Of a stretch of 64,000 nucleotides of DNA, positions 42,928 to 52,005 are shown piece by piece (positions within the stretch are counted from its first letter, which is position 1; each line of letters begins with the position of its first letter). A program made the translations under genes and the position numbers. Source of the DNA: Deltaproteobacteria bacterium (lineage in GTDB: Bacteria > Myxococcota_A > Polyangia > Haliangiales > Haliangiaceae); NCBI GenBank assembly GCA_020630875.1, contig JAHDIH010000005.1, positions 1 through 64,000 on the forward strand. The letters are read 5' to 3'. The notes under the pieces are model-generated. The model ran no database searches. It saw nothing but the letters and a program-made list of their open reading frames with translations, and was not told the DNA's origin.

Positions 42928-44712
42928 TTACTCTTCCACCACACTTTTGATGTAGAGCTCTTTGAGTTGCTCTGCCGAGACAGGAGTTGGTGCTTCACTC
43001 ATCATGTCGGTTCCTTTTTGTGTTTTCGGAAACGAAAGTACGTCTCGTAGAGATTTAGCACCAGTCATGAGCATTAAGAACCGGTCGAGCCCCAAAGCAA
43101 TACCGCCATGAGGAGGCGGGCCGTACTGAAACGCGTCCAACAGGAATCCGAACTTTTGCTTTGCTTCTTCGTCCGAGATACCAAGTGCGGTGAAGATCCT
43201 CGCTTGCAGTTCGCTTTCGTGAATCCGAATGGAGCCTCCGCCGACTTCGCAGCCGTTAAGTACAAGGTCGTAGCCTCTTGCTAAAACTCTCTCAGGATCA
43301 CTTTCCAGGTATTGGACGTCTTCAGGACGGGGGGAAGTGAACGGGTGATGGGCAGATGACATTTTGCCGGTATCTTCGTCCTTCTCAAAAAGTGGAGGAT
43401 CCGTAAGCCACATAAATTGCCACTCGCCCTCTCGAATGAGACCCAGTTTCTCTCCAATGTGAAGTCTGACAGCTCCCATACAAGTATTCGCTGTTTTTTC
43501 ACGGTCCGCGCAGAACAGAAGAACGTCGCCTTCTTCGCTACCAGCGATCTTATTTACGGCGGCGACCGCTTCTTCTGTCATGTTTTTGGCAAAAGGTGCC
43601 TTCCATTTTCCACCACTTTCGATTTTCGCAAACGCGATACCTTTTACACCATACGGTTTTGCAAACGTTGTCAGGCCATCAAGCTGGGAACGACTCATGG
43701 AGGCACCTCCCGGAACTCGCAAACACTTGACGATTCCACCTTTGTCAACAGCTCCTTCAAACACCCTAAAGCCGCAGCTTTTCACTGCTTCTGTAACTTC
43801 ACAAAGCTTGAGGTCCAGTCTTAGGTCGGGCTTGTCGACTCCGTAGTCGTCCATTGCTTCTTTAAACGTCATGCGCCGGAATGGGTGGGGAAGGTCGACG
43901 CCTAGGATTTCTTTCCAAAGTTTCACCACCATCCCCTCGATAATTTTTTGCAGGTCCTCTTCTTCGATGAAGGACATCTCAATGTCGATTTGGGTAAACT
44001 CAGGCTGGCGATCTTGTCTCAAGTCTTCATCTCGGAAACATCTAACGACTTGAAAGTATTTGTCGAAACCCGACACCATCAATAACTGCTTATATATCTG
44101 TGGGGATTCTGCCAGCGCGTAGAAAGAACCAGGATTGAGTCGTGAGGGCACCACAAAGTTGCGCGCGCCACCTGGAGTGTACTTCACTAAAAATGGGGTT
44201 TCGACTTCGGAGAACTCGAGGTCCGATAAATACGAGCGCATGAGTTGTGCGGCTTGCGAGCGAATACGCAAGTTGCGCTGGAGTTTGGGGCGTCGCAAAT
44301 CAAGGTAGCGATATTGAAGCCTCAGAGCTTCGTTGGTTTCAAGATCGTCCACAATTTCGAATGGTGTCGTTTTGGCGCGCGAGAAAATCTCCAACTTGGT
44401 AACCATAATTTCAATGGCTCCGGTAGGAATCTTATCGTTTACGTTTCCTCCTCTGGAAAGTACTTTGCCGACAATACCAATACAGAATTCGGTACGAAGT
44501 TCTCCTGCAAGGTCGTGGGCCTCTTTGCCAAAGGACGGGTCGAAAACAAGCTGGGTGATACCGTCTCTATCTCTGAGGTCGATAAAAACGCATCCGCCAT
44601 GATCACGTCTCGTGTCCACCCAGCCGGTGAGTACCACTTCACTGTCAGTATCTTCTGCACGTAGTGCTCCGCAAGAATGAGTCCGGCTGTGCTTCTTCAA
44701 GAACGTAGTCAT
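42928..44712 (-). CDS. aspS: Aspartyl-tRNA synthetase
   Basis: 594 residues, the bacterial-type length with a GAD insert. It charges tRNA-Asp (possibly also tRNA-Asn if non-discriminating). The N-terminal OB-fold has LTGWVDTRRDHGGCVFIDLRDR. Class II motifs: motif 2 FRDEDLRQDRQPEFTQID, and motif 3 GGIALGLDRFLML near the C-terminus; the catalytic domain starts FLVKYTPGGARNFVVPSR. The presence or absence of gatCAB elsewhere would decide its specificity. The ATG has no clear neighbour on the same strand. Confidence 0.98.
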   Translation of the reverse strand: MTTFLKKHSRTHSCGALRAEDTDSEVVLTGWVDTRRDHGGCVFIDLRDRDGITQLVFDPSFGKEAHDLAGELRTEFCIGIVGKVLSRGGNVNDKIPTGAIEIMVTKLEIFSRAKTTPFEIVDDLETNEALRLQYRYLDLRRPKLQRNLRIRSQAAQLMRSYLSDLEFSEVETPFLVKYTPGGARNFVVPSRLNPGSFYALAESPQIYKQLLMVSGFDKYFQVVRCFRDEDLRQDRQPEFTQIDIEMSFIEEEDLQKIIEGMVVKLWKEILGVDLPHPFRRMTFKEAMDDYGVDKPDLRLDLKLCEVTEAVKSCGFRVFEGAVDKGGIVKCLRVPGGASMSRSQLDGLTTFAKPYGVKGIAFAKIESGGKWKAPFAKNMTEEAVAAVNKIAGSEEGDVLLFCADREKTANTCMGAVRLHIGEKLGLIREGEWQFMWLTDPPLFEKDEDTGKMSSAHHPFTSPRPEDVQYLESDPERVLARGYDLVLNGCEVGGGSIRIHESELQARIFTALGISDEEAKQKFGFLLDAFQYGPPPHGGIALGLDRFLMLMTGAKSLRDVLSFPKTQKGTDMMSEAPTPVSAEQLKELYIKSVVEE

Positions 44713-44800
44713 TGGCGAATTGTGTCGTGAAATTAGTCATTTGAAAACCTCACGCAGCTTCTTTCGCGTCAAGTTGCAGCGGCTGTGCTATGAAGCCTGG

Positions 44801-45691
44801 GTGTTTCGGATAGCTCACATTTCAGATCTTCACCTTTTGTCTCTTGATGGCGCTCGAATGCTTGATTTCGCGAATAAGCGATGGATTGGCGGATTAAACC
44901 TCTTATCTAATCGTTCGAGGCACTACCAATCGGAACGGTTTGAAGCGGCAATTGAGGACATGAAAGGGCAGAATATCGATCACGTGCTGTGCACTGGTGA
45001 CATTACAAACCTGGCATTCAAGCAAGAATTTGAATTTGCTAAGTCTCTTTTTGAAAAGTTCTCACTACCTCCGTCGGAAGTTACCGTGCTGCCAGGAAAC
45101 CATGACGCGTACGTGAAGAAAGGGGCGGAGCATTTTCACGAAATTTTCCAAGAACACTTTGTTTCCGACGATGGAATGGCTCAATGGCCACTTCTCCGCA
45201 CCCGCGGCAACATCTCCATCGTCGGTTTGTCGACGAGTCTGCAAACTCCGTGGTTCACAGCCTACGGGGTCGTTGGCAAAGAGCAACTCACTAAACTGGA
45301 TGCAATGCTTGCTGCAATTCCTGCCGGGCAACTCAAACTTGTTGCGTTACACCATCCTGTAGTCGGTAAGCCTGCCGAAAGTCGGATTCGCGGGCTTAAA
45401 GATCGGGAAGCGCTTGTCGAGGTACTGCAAAAATACGAAGTAGATGTGGTGCTTCATGGGCACGAACACCGGTCGATTCTTAGTTTTGCGGGAAAGATCC
45501 CTGTCTTGGGAGTTCCCAGTGGGACGTACTCGCTGGACAAACCGAATCGGCGTGCGAGCTACCGAGTTCTCACGATTGAAGGGAACAAGATAACTAAAGT
45601 CGAAAGAAGATTCATAAACCAAGCAGGCGACTATGAATCATTGGCTGAGTCGGATTCGGTAGAGGGGTGGCATAAAGTGGTAGTCGCTTGA
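44801..45691 (+). CDS. Calcineurin-like metallophosphoesterase
   Basis: 296 residues from a GTG at 44801; longer frames begin upstream (TTG 44720), but homologues start just before the first metal motif. The five-part phosphoesterase signature is present: HISDLHLL (DxH), CTGDITN (GDx), LPGNHDAY (GNHD), LHHPVV and GHEHR (GHxH). Cytosolic or membrane-associated dimetal phosphodiesterase/phosphatase; the substrate is unclear. It diverges from aspS and precedes the aminotransferase gene by 56 nt on the same strand. Confidence 0.88.
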   Translation: MFRIAHISDLHLLSLDGARMLDFANKRWIGGLNLLSNRSRHYQSERFEAAIEDMKGQNIDHVLCTGDITNLAFKQEFEFAKSLFEKFSLPPSEVTVLPGNHDAYVKKGAEHFHEIFQEHFVSDDGMAQWPLLRTRGNISIVGLSTSLQTPWFTAYGVVGKEQLTKLDAMLAAIPAGQLKLVALHHPVVGKPAESRIRGLKDREALVEVLQKYEVDVVLHGHEHRSILSFAGKIPVLGVPSGTYSLDKPNRRASYRVLTIEGNKITKVERRFINQAGDYESLAESDSVEGWHKVVVA

Positions 45692-45747
45692 CAACCACCT
45701 AAACGGCCAGGTACCGCTTACCAATTCAGCACAAAGACGAAAAATCA

Positions 45748-47022
45748 ATGACGAATTCAGACATTAAAGCCAAGGATCGTAAGTACGTACTTAGACCTTG
45801 GGCGTTGCCACCAGGAGAGCCACTGCTTTTCGCGGAAGCCAGAGATTGCGTAGTTAAAGACGAAAACGGCAAAGAGTACATCGACTTCACCGCGGGGTAC
45901 TTTGTTAACAACGCCGGTCATTGTCACCCAGAAATCGCAAAGGCGGCGACCGCACAGCTTTCCAAGGTGCTGCAAGTCTCAGGCAAACACAGCTCTGTAG
46001 CAATGATATTGCTAGCAGAGAAGTTGGTACTTGCTGCTGGTGGAAAAATGGCAAAAGTGTTTTTTGCGACTGGCGGTTCAGAAGCCAACGAGTTTGCGTT
46101 AAAAGCCGTTCGCCAAAAGACTGGTAAGAAGAAGGTGGCGTACCTAAGGGATGGCTATCATGGGCTAACCCTTGGCTCCCTTGCAGTGACCGCATCCAAA
46201 AAGTACCAAGCCACAGCGGTCGTTCCATTAGGAAAAAACGAATATGAAGTTTCCAACGCGTATTGCTACCGGTGCCCTCATGTCGACAACTGCGCCACGC
46301 AATGCTTAGATGAAACGGAAAAAACGTTTGATGCGAATCCGGATACAGCAGCTTTAATTGCTGAGCCTGTGCAAGCGGCAGGTGGTATGGCTCCTCCTAA
46401 AGAATGGTGGACCAGATTACAATCCATGTTGAAGAAGCGAGGCATTCTGTTGATCGCTGACGAGGTGCAAACGGGCTGCGGTCGCACCGGCACGATGTTT
46501 GCCATCGAGCAATACGGTCTTGAGCCTGACGTTATCGTCGGCGGTAAAGGACTTTCCGGTGGGGTTGGCTCTTTAGCGGCCATGATCGTGAGCGACGAAG
46601 TTGGTAAAGATTTTTATTCTGGAACGACTCCCACTAACGGAGGTAATGCGGTTTCAGCAGCTGCAGGTTTCCGTTTGCTTGAGCTTTTAGAAGAAGAAGG
46701 GCTCATTGACAATGCAATGCGAGCGGGTAAGCAACTAACGGAGGAAATTGCCGCCCTTGAAGATCCTTGGGTAGGAGACATTCGTTTCAAAGGATTGCTC
46801 GGTGGTGTTGAGCTGGTGAGCGATAGAGCGTCCAAAGAACCTCTGCCGAAGGACGTAGTTGGCAAGATACGTGATGGTCTGTTCGACAGCGGAATACTTT
46901 TGACGGTCTCAGGCCCTCATGGCAACTGCTTAAGAATTCAGCCCCCGTTGAGCATCAAGGCGGAGCAAATATCTCACTTCGTGTCCGTCTTAAAGGCGGT
47001 ACTCAAGAAGGTCAGGGGATAG
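45748..47022 (+). CDS. Class III PLP-dependent aminotransferase
   Basis: 424 residues. It uses PLP bound to the Lys in VGGKGLSGG (near residue 275), with the Asp of LIADEVQTG near 241 and the GGSEANEFALKA loop near 110. A Cys-rich segment (YCYRCPHVDNCATQC) resembles that of alanine-glyoxylate and beta-amino acid aminotransferases. It transfers amino groups from an omega-amino acid or similar donor to a keto acid. It is 4 nt upstream of two CDP-alcohol phosphatidyltransferase genes, so it may feed an amino-alcohol head group. The exact substrate is not inferable. Confidence 0.92.
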   Translation: MTNSDIKAKDRKYVLRPWALPPGEPLLFAEARDCVVKDENGKEYIDFTAGYFVNNAGHCHPEIAKAATAQLSKVLQVSGKHSSVAMILLAEKLVLAAGGKMAKVFFATGGSEANEFALKAVRQKTGKKKVAYLRDGYHGLTLGSLAVTASKKYQATAVVPLGKNEYEVSNAYCYRCPHVDNCATQCLDETEKTFDANPDTAALIAEPVQAAGGMAPPKEWWTRLQSMLKKRGILLIADEVQTGCGRTGTMFAIEQYGLEPDVIVGGKGLSGGVGSLAAMIVSDEVGKDFYSGTTPTNGGNAVSAAAGFRLLELLEEEGLIDNAMRAGKQLTEEIAALEDPWVGDIRFKGLLGGVELVSDRASKEPLPKDVVGKIRDGLFDSGILLTVSGPHGNCLRIQPPLSIKAEQISHFVSVLKAVLKKVRG

Positions 47023-47026
47023 AAAC

Positions 47027-47692
47027 GTGAATCTTTTTGCCGTACGAACACAGCTCGATAAAGTTCTTTATCCTTTTGTAAATACCATTGCTAAGCTTCC
47101 AGTCCGAGCGAACCAGTGGACTCTGATCGGAGCTTTTGTAGGACTCGCCTGCGGCATCGGGCTCTTCTACCAACATTGGTGGTTAGGGTTCATCCTGTTG
47201 GTAGCTCGAGGACTGCTAGACAACATCGACGGCTTCGTGGCACGTAACTACGGTCAACGTTCTACGTTTGGTGCGGTCATGGATGATGTGACAGACCGTT
47301 GGGTCCTGGGGGTGATGTACGCTGGAGGGTGCCTGTCTCTTTCGGGTGACTATCCTCACTTGCTTATCATCCTCGGTGCTGGAATTACGGGAGCGCTTTC
47401 GAATGTGATTGCTAAACTTTCTGTGTACGCAGAATCTCAGCAAGACGTGTTTCGTAAAGAAGGAAAAATTGGCCATCCTATCGACGTGGTAGGACTGTTC
47501 GGATCTGCCGAATTCATTATCTATTTTGGGTCCGGCATTCTGTTTACTGCCATCCTTGGAGACGAACGGCCCATGATCGCTGGATGCTGGGCGGTTGCAA
47601 TCATGTCTCACGTTTCGCTTTTGCAACGAATTGTATTTGCGTGGAGACGTTATCGAAGCGTAGATCCTGGAGCACGAGAAGAAAATGAGTGA
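47027..47692 (+). CDS. CDP-alcohol phosphatidyltransferase family protein 1
   Basis: 221 residues from a GTG, with about six membrane segments. It has the complete family motif DG-x2-AR-x8-G-x3-D-x3-D in LLDNIDGFVARN, then GAVMDDVTDR. This family moves a phosphatidyl or similar group from CDP-diacylglycerol to an alcohol, or a CDP-alcohol to diacylglycerol. It overlaps the second family member by 8 nt and lies right after the aminotransferase, so the three are one operon. The acceptor alcohol is unknown. Confidence 0.88.
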   Translation: MNLFAVRTQLDKVLYPFVNTIAKLPVRANQWTLIGAFVGLACGIGLFYQHWWLGFILLVARGLLDNIDGFVARNYGQRSTFGAVMDDVTDRWVLGVMYAGGCLSLSGDYPHLLIILGAGITGALSNVIAKLSVYAESQQDVFRKEGKIGHPIDVVGLFGSAEFIIYFGSGILFTAILGDERPMIAGCWAVAIMSHVSLLQRIVFAWRRYRSVDPGAREENE

Positions 47693-48239
47693 GCGCAGAT
47701 TCGGTGACCGTCTTAACCCAGCCAATGCTCTTACTGCCACTCGATATATTTCGCTGCCTCTGTTTCTGAACTTTGTGGAACAAGGAAAGATGCAGTTTGC
47801 AGTTCTTTCCATATTGTACTGCGCTTTCGCTGACGTCTTCGACGGAATGATTGCCAGAGCTTGTAATTGTACGTCTTCTTTTGGTGAGTTTTTTGACGCT
47901 ATCACCGACGCGGTTTGTTACGGGTTCTTTTTGGCAGTTGTGGTGGGGTACGGGCTAATGCCACGAGAAGCTATGGCGGCAATTGTGGTGATGGGCATTG
48001 CTAATGCGGTAATGCGGGTGATTTATGCCAAGAGAGCCGGGCGAGCTACCAATTATCGTTCTTACGCCATGGAGCGTTTCGTCGCATTTGCTGCTGTCCT
48101 ATCTTGTTTTGCAGTCGTAGGCTGGGAGATCCGTTTCTTTTCGTGGAGTGCCGTTGGTTGCATGGCGGTGATTATGCTGTGGGATACGAAACGGATGCTA
48201 CTGGATCCAATAGACCCAGAAGGAGTTACCGCGAAATGA
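47685..48239 (+). CDS. CDP-alcohol phosphatidyltransferase family protein 2
   Basis: 184 residues with about five membrane segments. The motif DG-x2-AR-x8-G-x3-D-x3-D is complete: FADVFDGMIARA and GEFFDAITDA. It resembles phosphatidylglycerophosphate or phosphatidylserine-type synthases, but its N-terminus starts LNPANALTATRYISL, a pattern common to PgsA-like enzymes. It overlaps the first family member by 8 nt and the small membrane protein by 4 nt. Two different enzymes of the family side by side suggest a specialised lipid product. Confidence 0.88.
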   Translation: MSERRFGDRLNPANALTATRYISLPLFLNFVEQGKMQFAVLSILYCAFADVFDGMIARACNCTSSFGEFFDAITDAVCYGFFLAVVVGYGLMPREAMAAIVVMGIANAVMRVIYAKRAGRATNYRSYAMERFVAFAAVLSCFAVVGWEIRFFSWSAVGCMAVIMLWDTKRMLLDPIDPEGVTAK

Positions 48240-48463
48240 TCACATCCGTTTTGAATTTTAAGTATTTCGTAACGGCATTGCTCATGATTTTTGTTGTTGC
48301 CTACTTTTTCGTTGACCTCAAGCGTCTTTCCGTGGCTCTGAAAAATCGAAAAGATCCATCGTTCCCCACTGCGGTAAGCTCCGACCAGATCTTTGGTGTT
48401 GTCATGGGAATCACTATCGCGGCTATCGCTGTGGTTGGTACCATTCGTTGGTACGTACTCTAA
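48236..48463 (+). CDS. Small two-helix membrane protein of the CDP-alcohol cluster
   Basis: 75 residues from the ATG at 48236, which overlaps the preceding stop by 4 nt (ATGA). Two hydrophobic segments (YFVTALLMIFVVAYFFV and the GVVMGITIAAIAVVGTI stretch) are joined by a short basic loop. No known family. Tight coupling suggests that it belongs to the same complex or pathway as the two phosphatidyltransferases. It ends 4 nt into the convergent hydrolase gene. Confidence 0.75.
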   Translation: MITSVLNFKYFVTALLMIFVVAYFFVDLKRLSVALKNRKDPSFPTAVSSDQIFGVVMGITIAAIAVVGTIRWYVL

Positions 48464-49197
48464 GTCTTTACTGATTCGCCATGTTTGAGAGGGTGAATCA
48501 GTGTTTCTGCTTCCTTATACTTGGCAACTTCCATGAGCCTATGCAGCGGAGCCGATGGTGGTCCGAGCCTTAGGTTGACCGTTCCCCAATGAATCGGGAC
48601 AAATTTTTGCGCTCCAAGTATTTGGGCAATGCGAAGGGCGGTATCTGGATCTATGTGCACTCCCGCATCCAAGGAAGCTTGTCGCTTTCTGTAATACCAT
48701 ACCGGCAGCATTCCACCGATTGGCAGTAGCGTGGTGTGAATGGTCTGTTTTTTTCCTAGCTGTTCAAAAACAGCATAGTCAGACATATCGACATCACCCG
48801 CATGATGTACGGTGACGCCGTTGGTGGAGAGTATGTAGCCGCAGCACAGCGGCAGATCTCCCTTTCTCCATCGGCCGCCATCGTGTTTGGTCGGGACCGC
48901 AGAAACTTCAAAGTCTCCAACAAGGAAGGTGTCTCCCACTTCAACTTCTTTTACTTTTGCAAATCCTAAATCCGCGACCACCGATTTGGCCCCTTTGGGA
49001 ACCACCAATAAGCAGTCTTTATCTAATGATTTTAACGTCCATCGGTTCAAGTGATCGACGTGCGAATGCGTTGCGAGCACGGCGTCGAATCGCCCTTTAG
49101 CGCAACGTTTTCTTCCAAGAGGGTCAATCAGTACCCTCGTGGTGTCGCTAGAAATACATGCTGAGGCGTGCCCAAGCCACTGGATATCGAGACTCAT
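48460..49197 (-). CDS. Metallo-beta-lactamase-fold metal-dependent hydrolase
   Basis: 245 residues from the ATG at 49197. Zinc-ligand motifs: ATHSHVDHLN (HxHxDH) near residue 53, HAGDVDMSD and PIHWGTVN. The GGRWRKGDLPLCCGYIL loop and the PIHWGT ending resemble NAPE-PLD and UlaG-type lactonases/phosphodiesterases. The first group cleaves lipid phosphodiesters, which would fit a neighbourhood of phospholipid genes, but this is only a guess. It overlaps the small membrane protein gene by 4 nt at the 3' end, in convergent orientation. Confidence 0.88.
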   Translation of the reverse strand: MSLDIQWLGHASACISSDTTRVLIDPLGRKRCAKGRFDAVLATHSHVDHLNRWTLKSLDKDCLLVVPKGAKSVVADLGFAKVKEVEVGDTFLVGDFEVSAVPTKHDGGRWRKGDLPLCCGYILSTNGVTVHHAGDVDMSDYAVFEQLGKKQTIHTTLLPIGGMLPVWYYRKRQASLDAGVHIDPDTALRIAQILGAQKFVPIHWGTVNLRLGPPSAPLHRLMEVAKYKEAETLIHPLKHGESVKT

Positions 49198-49270
49198 ACA
49201 GACCAATATAGCATGCGCAATCGCAATCATTTTGCTCGATCATGAGTTCTGTTTAGGGTAGGTTGCAGCT

Positions 49271-49930
49271 GTGCTGGTATACTTCATGATCGGTGCCCTT
49301 GTCGGCGCACTGACTGGCATTCCCATTGGACCAGCTAACGTCGCTGTAATTAATACAGCTTACCGTCATACCCTTCGTCGGGCGATTTCTGTCGGGGCTG
49401 GAGCGGCGATTGCGGATGGGGGATACGCACTCCTCGGCATTCTACTAATCGCGCAATTACTAGCTGACAATCCTTCATTAGCGCCGATTCTGTGGGCTGT
49501 CAGTGGTGGCGTATTGATTGTGTATGGTTTGATCACCGCGTTAGCAGATGCGGAACCCGCGAAAGCCAGCAGTGGCGTAAAACAAAAAGCTTCGGATCCG
49601 TCGCGGGATATATGGTCTGGTTTATTTCTCGGCGTTACCATTATTGTTCTCAACCCGGCGGCGCTTGTAACCTGGGTTGTCATTGTTGGAGAACGTCTGC
49701 CGGTTTGGGTCGGAAGCGTTGGTACGATTTCTCTTAGCGACAGCATTGGTTTTGCACTTGGGGTTACCGCTGGTTCTTTTACCTGGTTTAGCTTTGTAGG
49801 CTACCTTGCCAACAAAGGTAAAAAAGTCTTAGGCGAACGTGCCTTTTTAATCACCAAAACGGTTGGTGTTTTGCTCGTGGTTTATGGTGCCTACCTTGCT
49901 TATCGCGCCGTCAATGCCTGGATGGCGTGA
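49271..49930 (+). CDS. LysE/RhtB-family amino-acid exporter
   Basis: 219 residues from a GTG. Six hydrophobic segments; the N-terminal family signature is GIPIGPANVAVINTAYRH and the second half has NPAALVTWVVIVGE. These inner-membrane proteins export amino acids or related small molecules by proton exchange. The substrate is not inferable. It is convergent with the DprE2-like gene: its stop abuts the neighbour's stop. Confidence 0.92.
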   Translation: MLVYFMIGALVGALTGIPIGPANVAVINTAYRHTLRRAISVGAGAAIADGGYALLGILLIAQLLADNPSLAPILWAVSGGVLIVYGLITALADAEPAKASSGVKQKASDPSRDIWSGLFLGVTIIVLNPAALVTWVVIVGERLPVWVGSVGTISLSDSIGFALGVTAGSFTWFSFVGYLANKGKKVLGERAFLITKTVGVLLVVYGAYLAYRAVNAWMA

Positions 49931-50671
49931 CTAGAAGTTGACCTTGCGCATCACTCCGCGCGGCAGTCTTTTGATGACGCTCATAATGACACGCCATGCT
50001 TTGGGGGTGTACAGAACGCTAACGTTCGATTCTAGAGCGTCTGCTACTTCTACAGCGACTTCCGTTTTGTCGCCGACGATAGGGGGGGGCTTGAGTCCTT
50101 CAGTCATCTCCGTGGTCACGAAACCAGGCTTGACCGTCAATACTCTTAGTCCTTCACTTTTGAACTTGTGATCCAGACCTTCCAAATAATGACTTAAGCC
50201 CGCTTTGGTAGCGCCGTAGATGATCACTGGTTTTCGCCCTCGGTCGCCTGCTACCGAGCTGAATACGCAAAGCGTCCCGCTGTTGTTCATCGCTTTTCGA
50301 GCTAATTCACAGAACACCAAGGTGTTGGTGAAGTTTACCGTCGCCAGTCTAAAAACCTCAGCTTCACTTTCCTCTAAGGCATCTTGTGTGGCGAATCGAC
50401 CCGCAGTGAGAATCACATGGGATACGGAGACTAACTCCGACTTGGCCGCGCTCATCGCTACCGCGAGAGACTCGGCATCTTCTAAGTCGCAGACCGCAAG
50501 GCCAACGCACGACCCGGGCTGCCGGGTATTGAGGTCGTTTTTGCAACTTTCCAAAAGAGAGCGGTCTCTGCCCAGCAAAAATAGCTTGTAGCCTCGTTGG
50601 GTAAGCTCTCTAGAAAGGGCTTGTCCCATTCCACGAGTTCCACCAAGGAGCACTGCATTTTTCGTTGTCAT
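49931..50671 (-). CDS. SDR-family reductase, DprE2-like
   Basis: 246 residues, short-chain dehydrogenase fold. NAD(P)-binding GGTRGMGQ near residue 10 (TGxxxGxG variant), catalytic FSSVAGDRGR with YGATKAGLSHY (YxxxK). The C-terminus GFVTTEMTEGLKPPPIVG and the WRVIMSVIKRLPRGVMRK end match decaprenylphosphoryl-2-keto-ribose reductase (DprE2). It overlaps the DprE1-like gene by 4 nt, as the two are paired in mycobacteria. Together they would epimerise a polyprenyl-phosphate ribose to arabinose. Confidence 0.8.
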   Translation of the reverse strand: MTTKNAVLLGGTRGMGQALSRELTQRGYKLFLLGRDRSLLESCKNDLNTRQPGSCVGLAVCDLEDAESLAVAMSAAKSELVSVSHVILTAGRFATQDALEESEAEVFRLATVNFTNTLVFCELARKAMNNSGTLCVFSSVAGDRGRKPVIIYGATKAGLSHYLEGLDHKFKSEGLRVLTVKPGFVTTEMTEGLKPPPIVGDKTEVAVEVADALESNVSVLYTPKAWRVIMSVIKRLPRGVMRKVNF

Positions 50672-51993
50672 TCTCCGAGTAGTCTACGTGATAGTGCGCT
50701 AGAAAAACGACCTCGCAGCCCCCATTTTTCTCGTATCGATTGGAATTGCTCGAGTCTCGCTCCTTCCATCGCCGAAAAATCCTTGGCCGTCGTATACGAG
50801 TCTTTGGCCAAGTAGATTCTTCCGCCAGATTTAATGGTTACTCTGTTGAGTTGGCCGAACAATTCAGCTGAGTGCGCCTTATTCGGTAGGTCTATTGCCA
50901 GTGTCGTACCTTTCATTGGAAAGGATAGGGTTCCATCACCACAGGGCCCAAAGTCTTTGAGCACGCAAAGAAAAGAAGCATCTCCAGTGGAGGCAAGCTT
51001 TTCCAGTATCTCTACAATCGGTTGCGTACCTGCGGCGCGCGGAATGACGCATTGGTATTGGCTAAAACCTCTACTTCCATACATTCTATTCCAGCTGCGA
51101 ACGGCGTCCAGTGGATAGAAGAAACTGTAAGGGGAAGCAATTCGCTCGCTGCCGGTGTGTTGCATCCTGAAGTAGCTCTCATTAAACATTCTCACGGATA
51201 GTTTTCCCAGAGCCCAGTTCGGAGCTGTTACTGGCAGACTCATTTTTGCGGAAAATTGCGGTACCGTTTTGGGCCCTTCTGTGGCCTTAGCCCATCGGCC
51301 GCGCATCAGCACGCCACGTCCAAGAGCTCTTCCTTTGGACAAGCAATCGATCCAGCCAACGGTGAAAGGCCAATGCTCGGCATTAGATTGGAGTAACTCT
51401 AGAAACTCTTCTACGTTATCGGCGCGAGCGTTGTTTTCTACTATCCAAGGGCTTTCTATTGGCTCCATGGCAAGCTGAGCCGACAAGATGTGGCCAGTTA
51501 ATCCCATTCCACCTAAGGTTGCCAAAAAGAGGTCGGTGTTTTGCGTGCGGCTGCAGGTAAGGGGGGCATCACGGCCTATGTCCAAGACGAGACTTCTGAT
51601 ATGTCTTCCAATGGTTCCCGCGCGGTGGTGATTTTTTCCGTGTACGTCCGACGCAATCGCACCGCCCAGGGTGACGAATTGCGTGCCAGGTGTGACAGGA
51701 ACAAAGAAACCGCGAGGAAGAAATACCTTCGCTAGTGTGGCAAGTGAAATCCCTGCACTGGCATTTAACACGCCACTTGCTTCGTCGAAAGATTGGAGGT
51801 TGTCGTCTTCGGTAGTGTTTAATAGTACGTCGCTAGCCCTGGCAGGTAGTGCGGCATCGTTATAGGAGCGCCCAAGTCCGACGGACAGGCGCGCACCTTT
51901 TGTATGTTTGCCTAGCGGGCTGCCTTTACGGAGTACTCCGCGAGCGGTGTTGCCTCCCCAACTAAAGAAGTCGTGATTCGGGTAGTCACTCAC
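50668..51993 (-). CDS. FAD-dependent oxidoreductase, DprE1-like
   Basis: 441 residues from a GTG. The FAD-binding PCMH domain has VGLGRSYNDAAL near residue 39, the FAD-loop ASDVHGKNHHRAGTIG and LATLGGMGLTGHI. The C-terminal part LSFPMKGTTLAIDLP plus GGRIYLAKDSYTT matches mycobacterial DprE1 closely, including the catalytic-site Lys (KDS). By that alignment the benzothiazinone-reactive Cys387 is Ala here. It would oxidise the 2'-hydroxyl of polyprenyl-phosphoribose in arabinose donor synthesis. A 4-nt overlap couples it with the DprE2-like gene. Confidence 0.85.
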   Translation of the reverse strand: MSDYPNHDFFSWGGNTARGVLRKGSPLGKHTKGARLSVGLGRSYNDAALPARASDVLLNTTEDDNLQSFDEASGVLNASAGISLATLAKVFLPRGFFVPVTPGTQFVTLGGAIASDVHGKNHHRAGTIGRHIRSLVLDIGRDAPLTCSRTQNTDLFLATLGGMGLTGHILSAQLAMEPIESPWIVENNARADNVEEFLELLQSNAEHWPFTVGWIDCLSKGRALGRGVLMRGRWAKATEGPKTVPQFSAKMSLPVTAPNWALGKLSVRMFNESYFRMQHTGSERIASPYSFFYPLDAVRSWNRMYGSRGFSQYQCVIPRAAGTQPIVEILEKLASTGDASFLCVLKDFGPCGDGTLSFPMKGTTLAIDLPNKAHSAELFGQLNRVTIKSGGRIYLAKDSYTTAKDFSAMEGARLEQFQSIREKWGLRGRFSSALSRRLLGE

Positions 51994-52005
51994 GCGTGCA
52001 GCTTA

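Noticed and set aside
47216..47905. Minus-strand ORF opposite the phosphatidyltransferase genes
   Set aside because: It is antisense to two genes with complete family motifs; the translation is basic and low in hydrophobic residues, as expected for a shadow.
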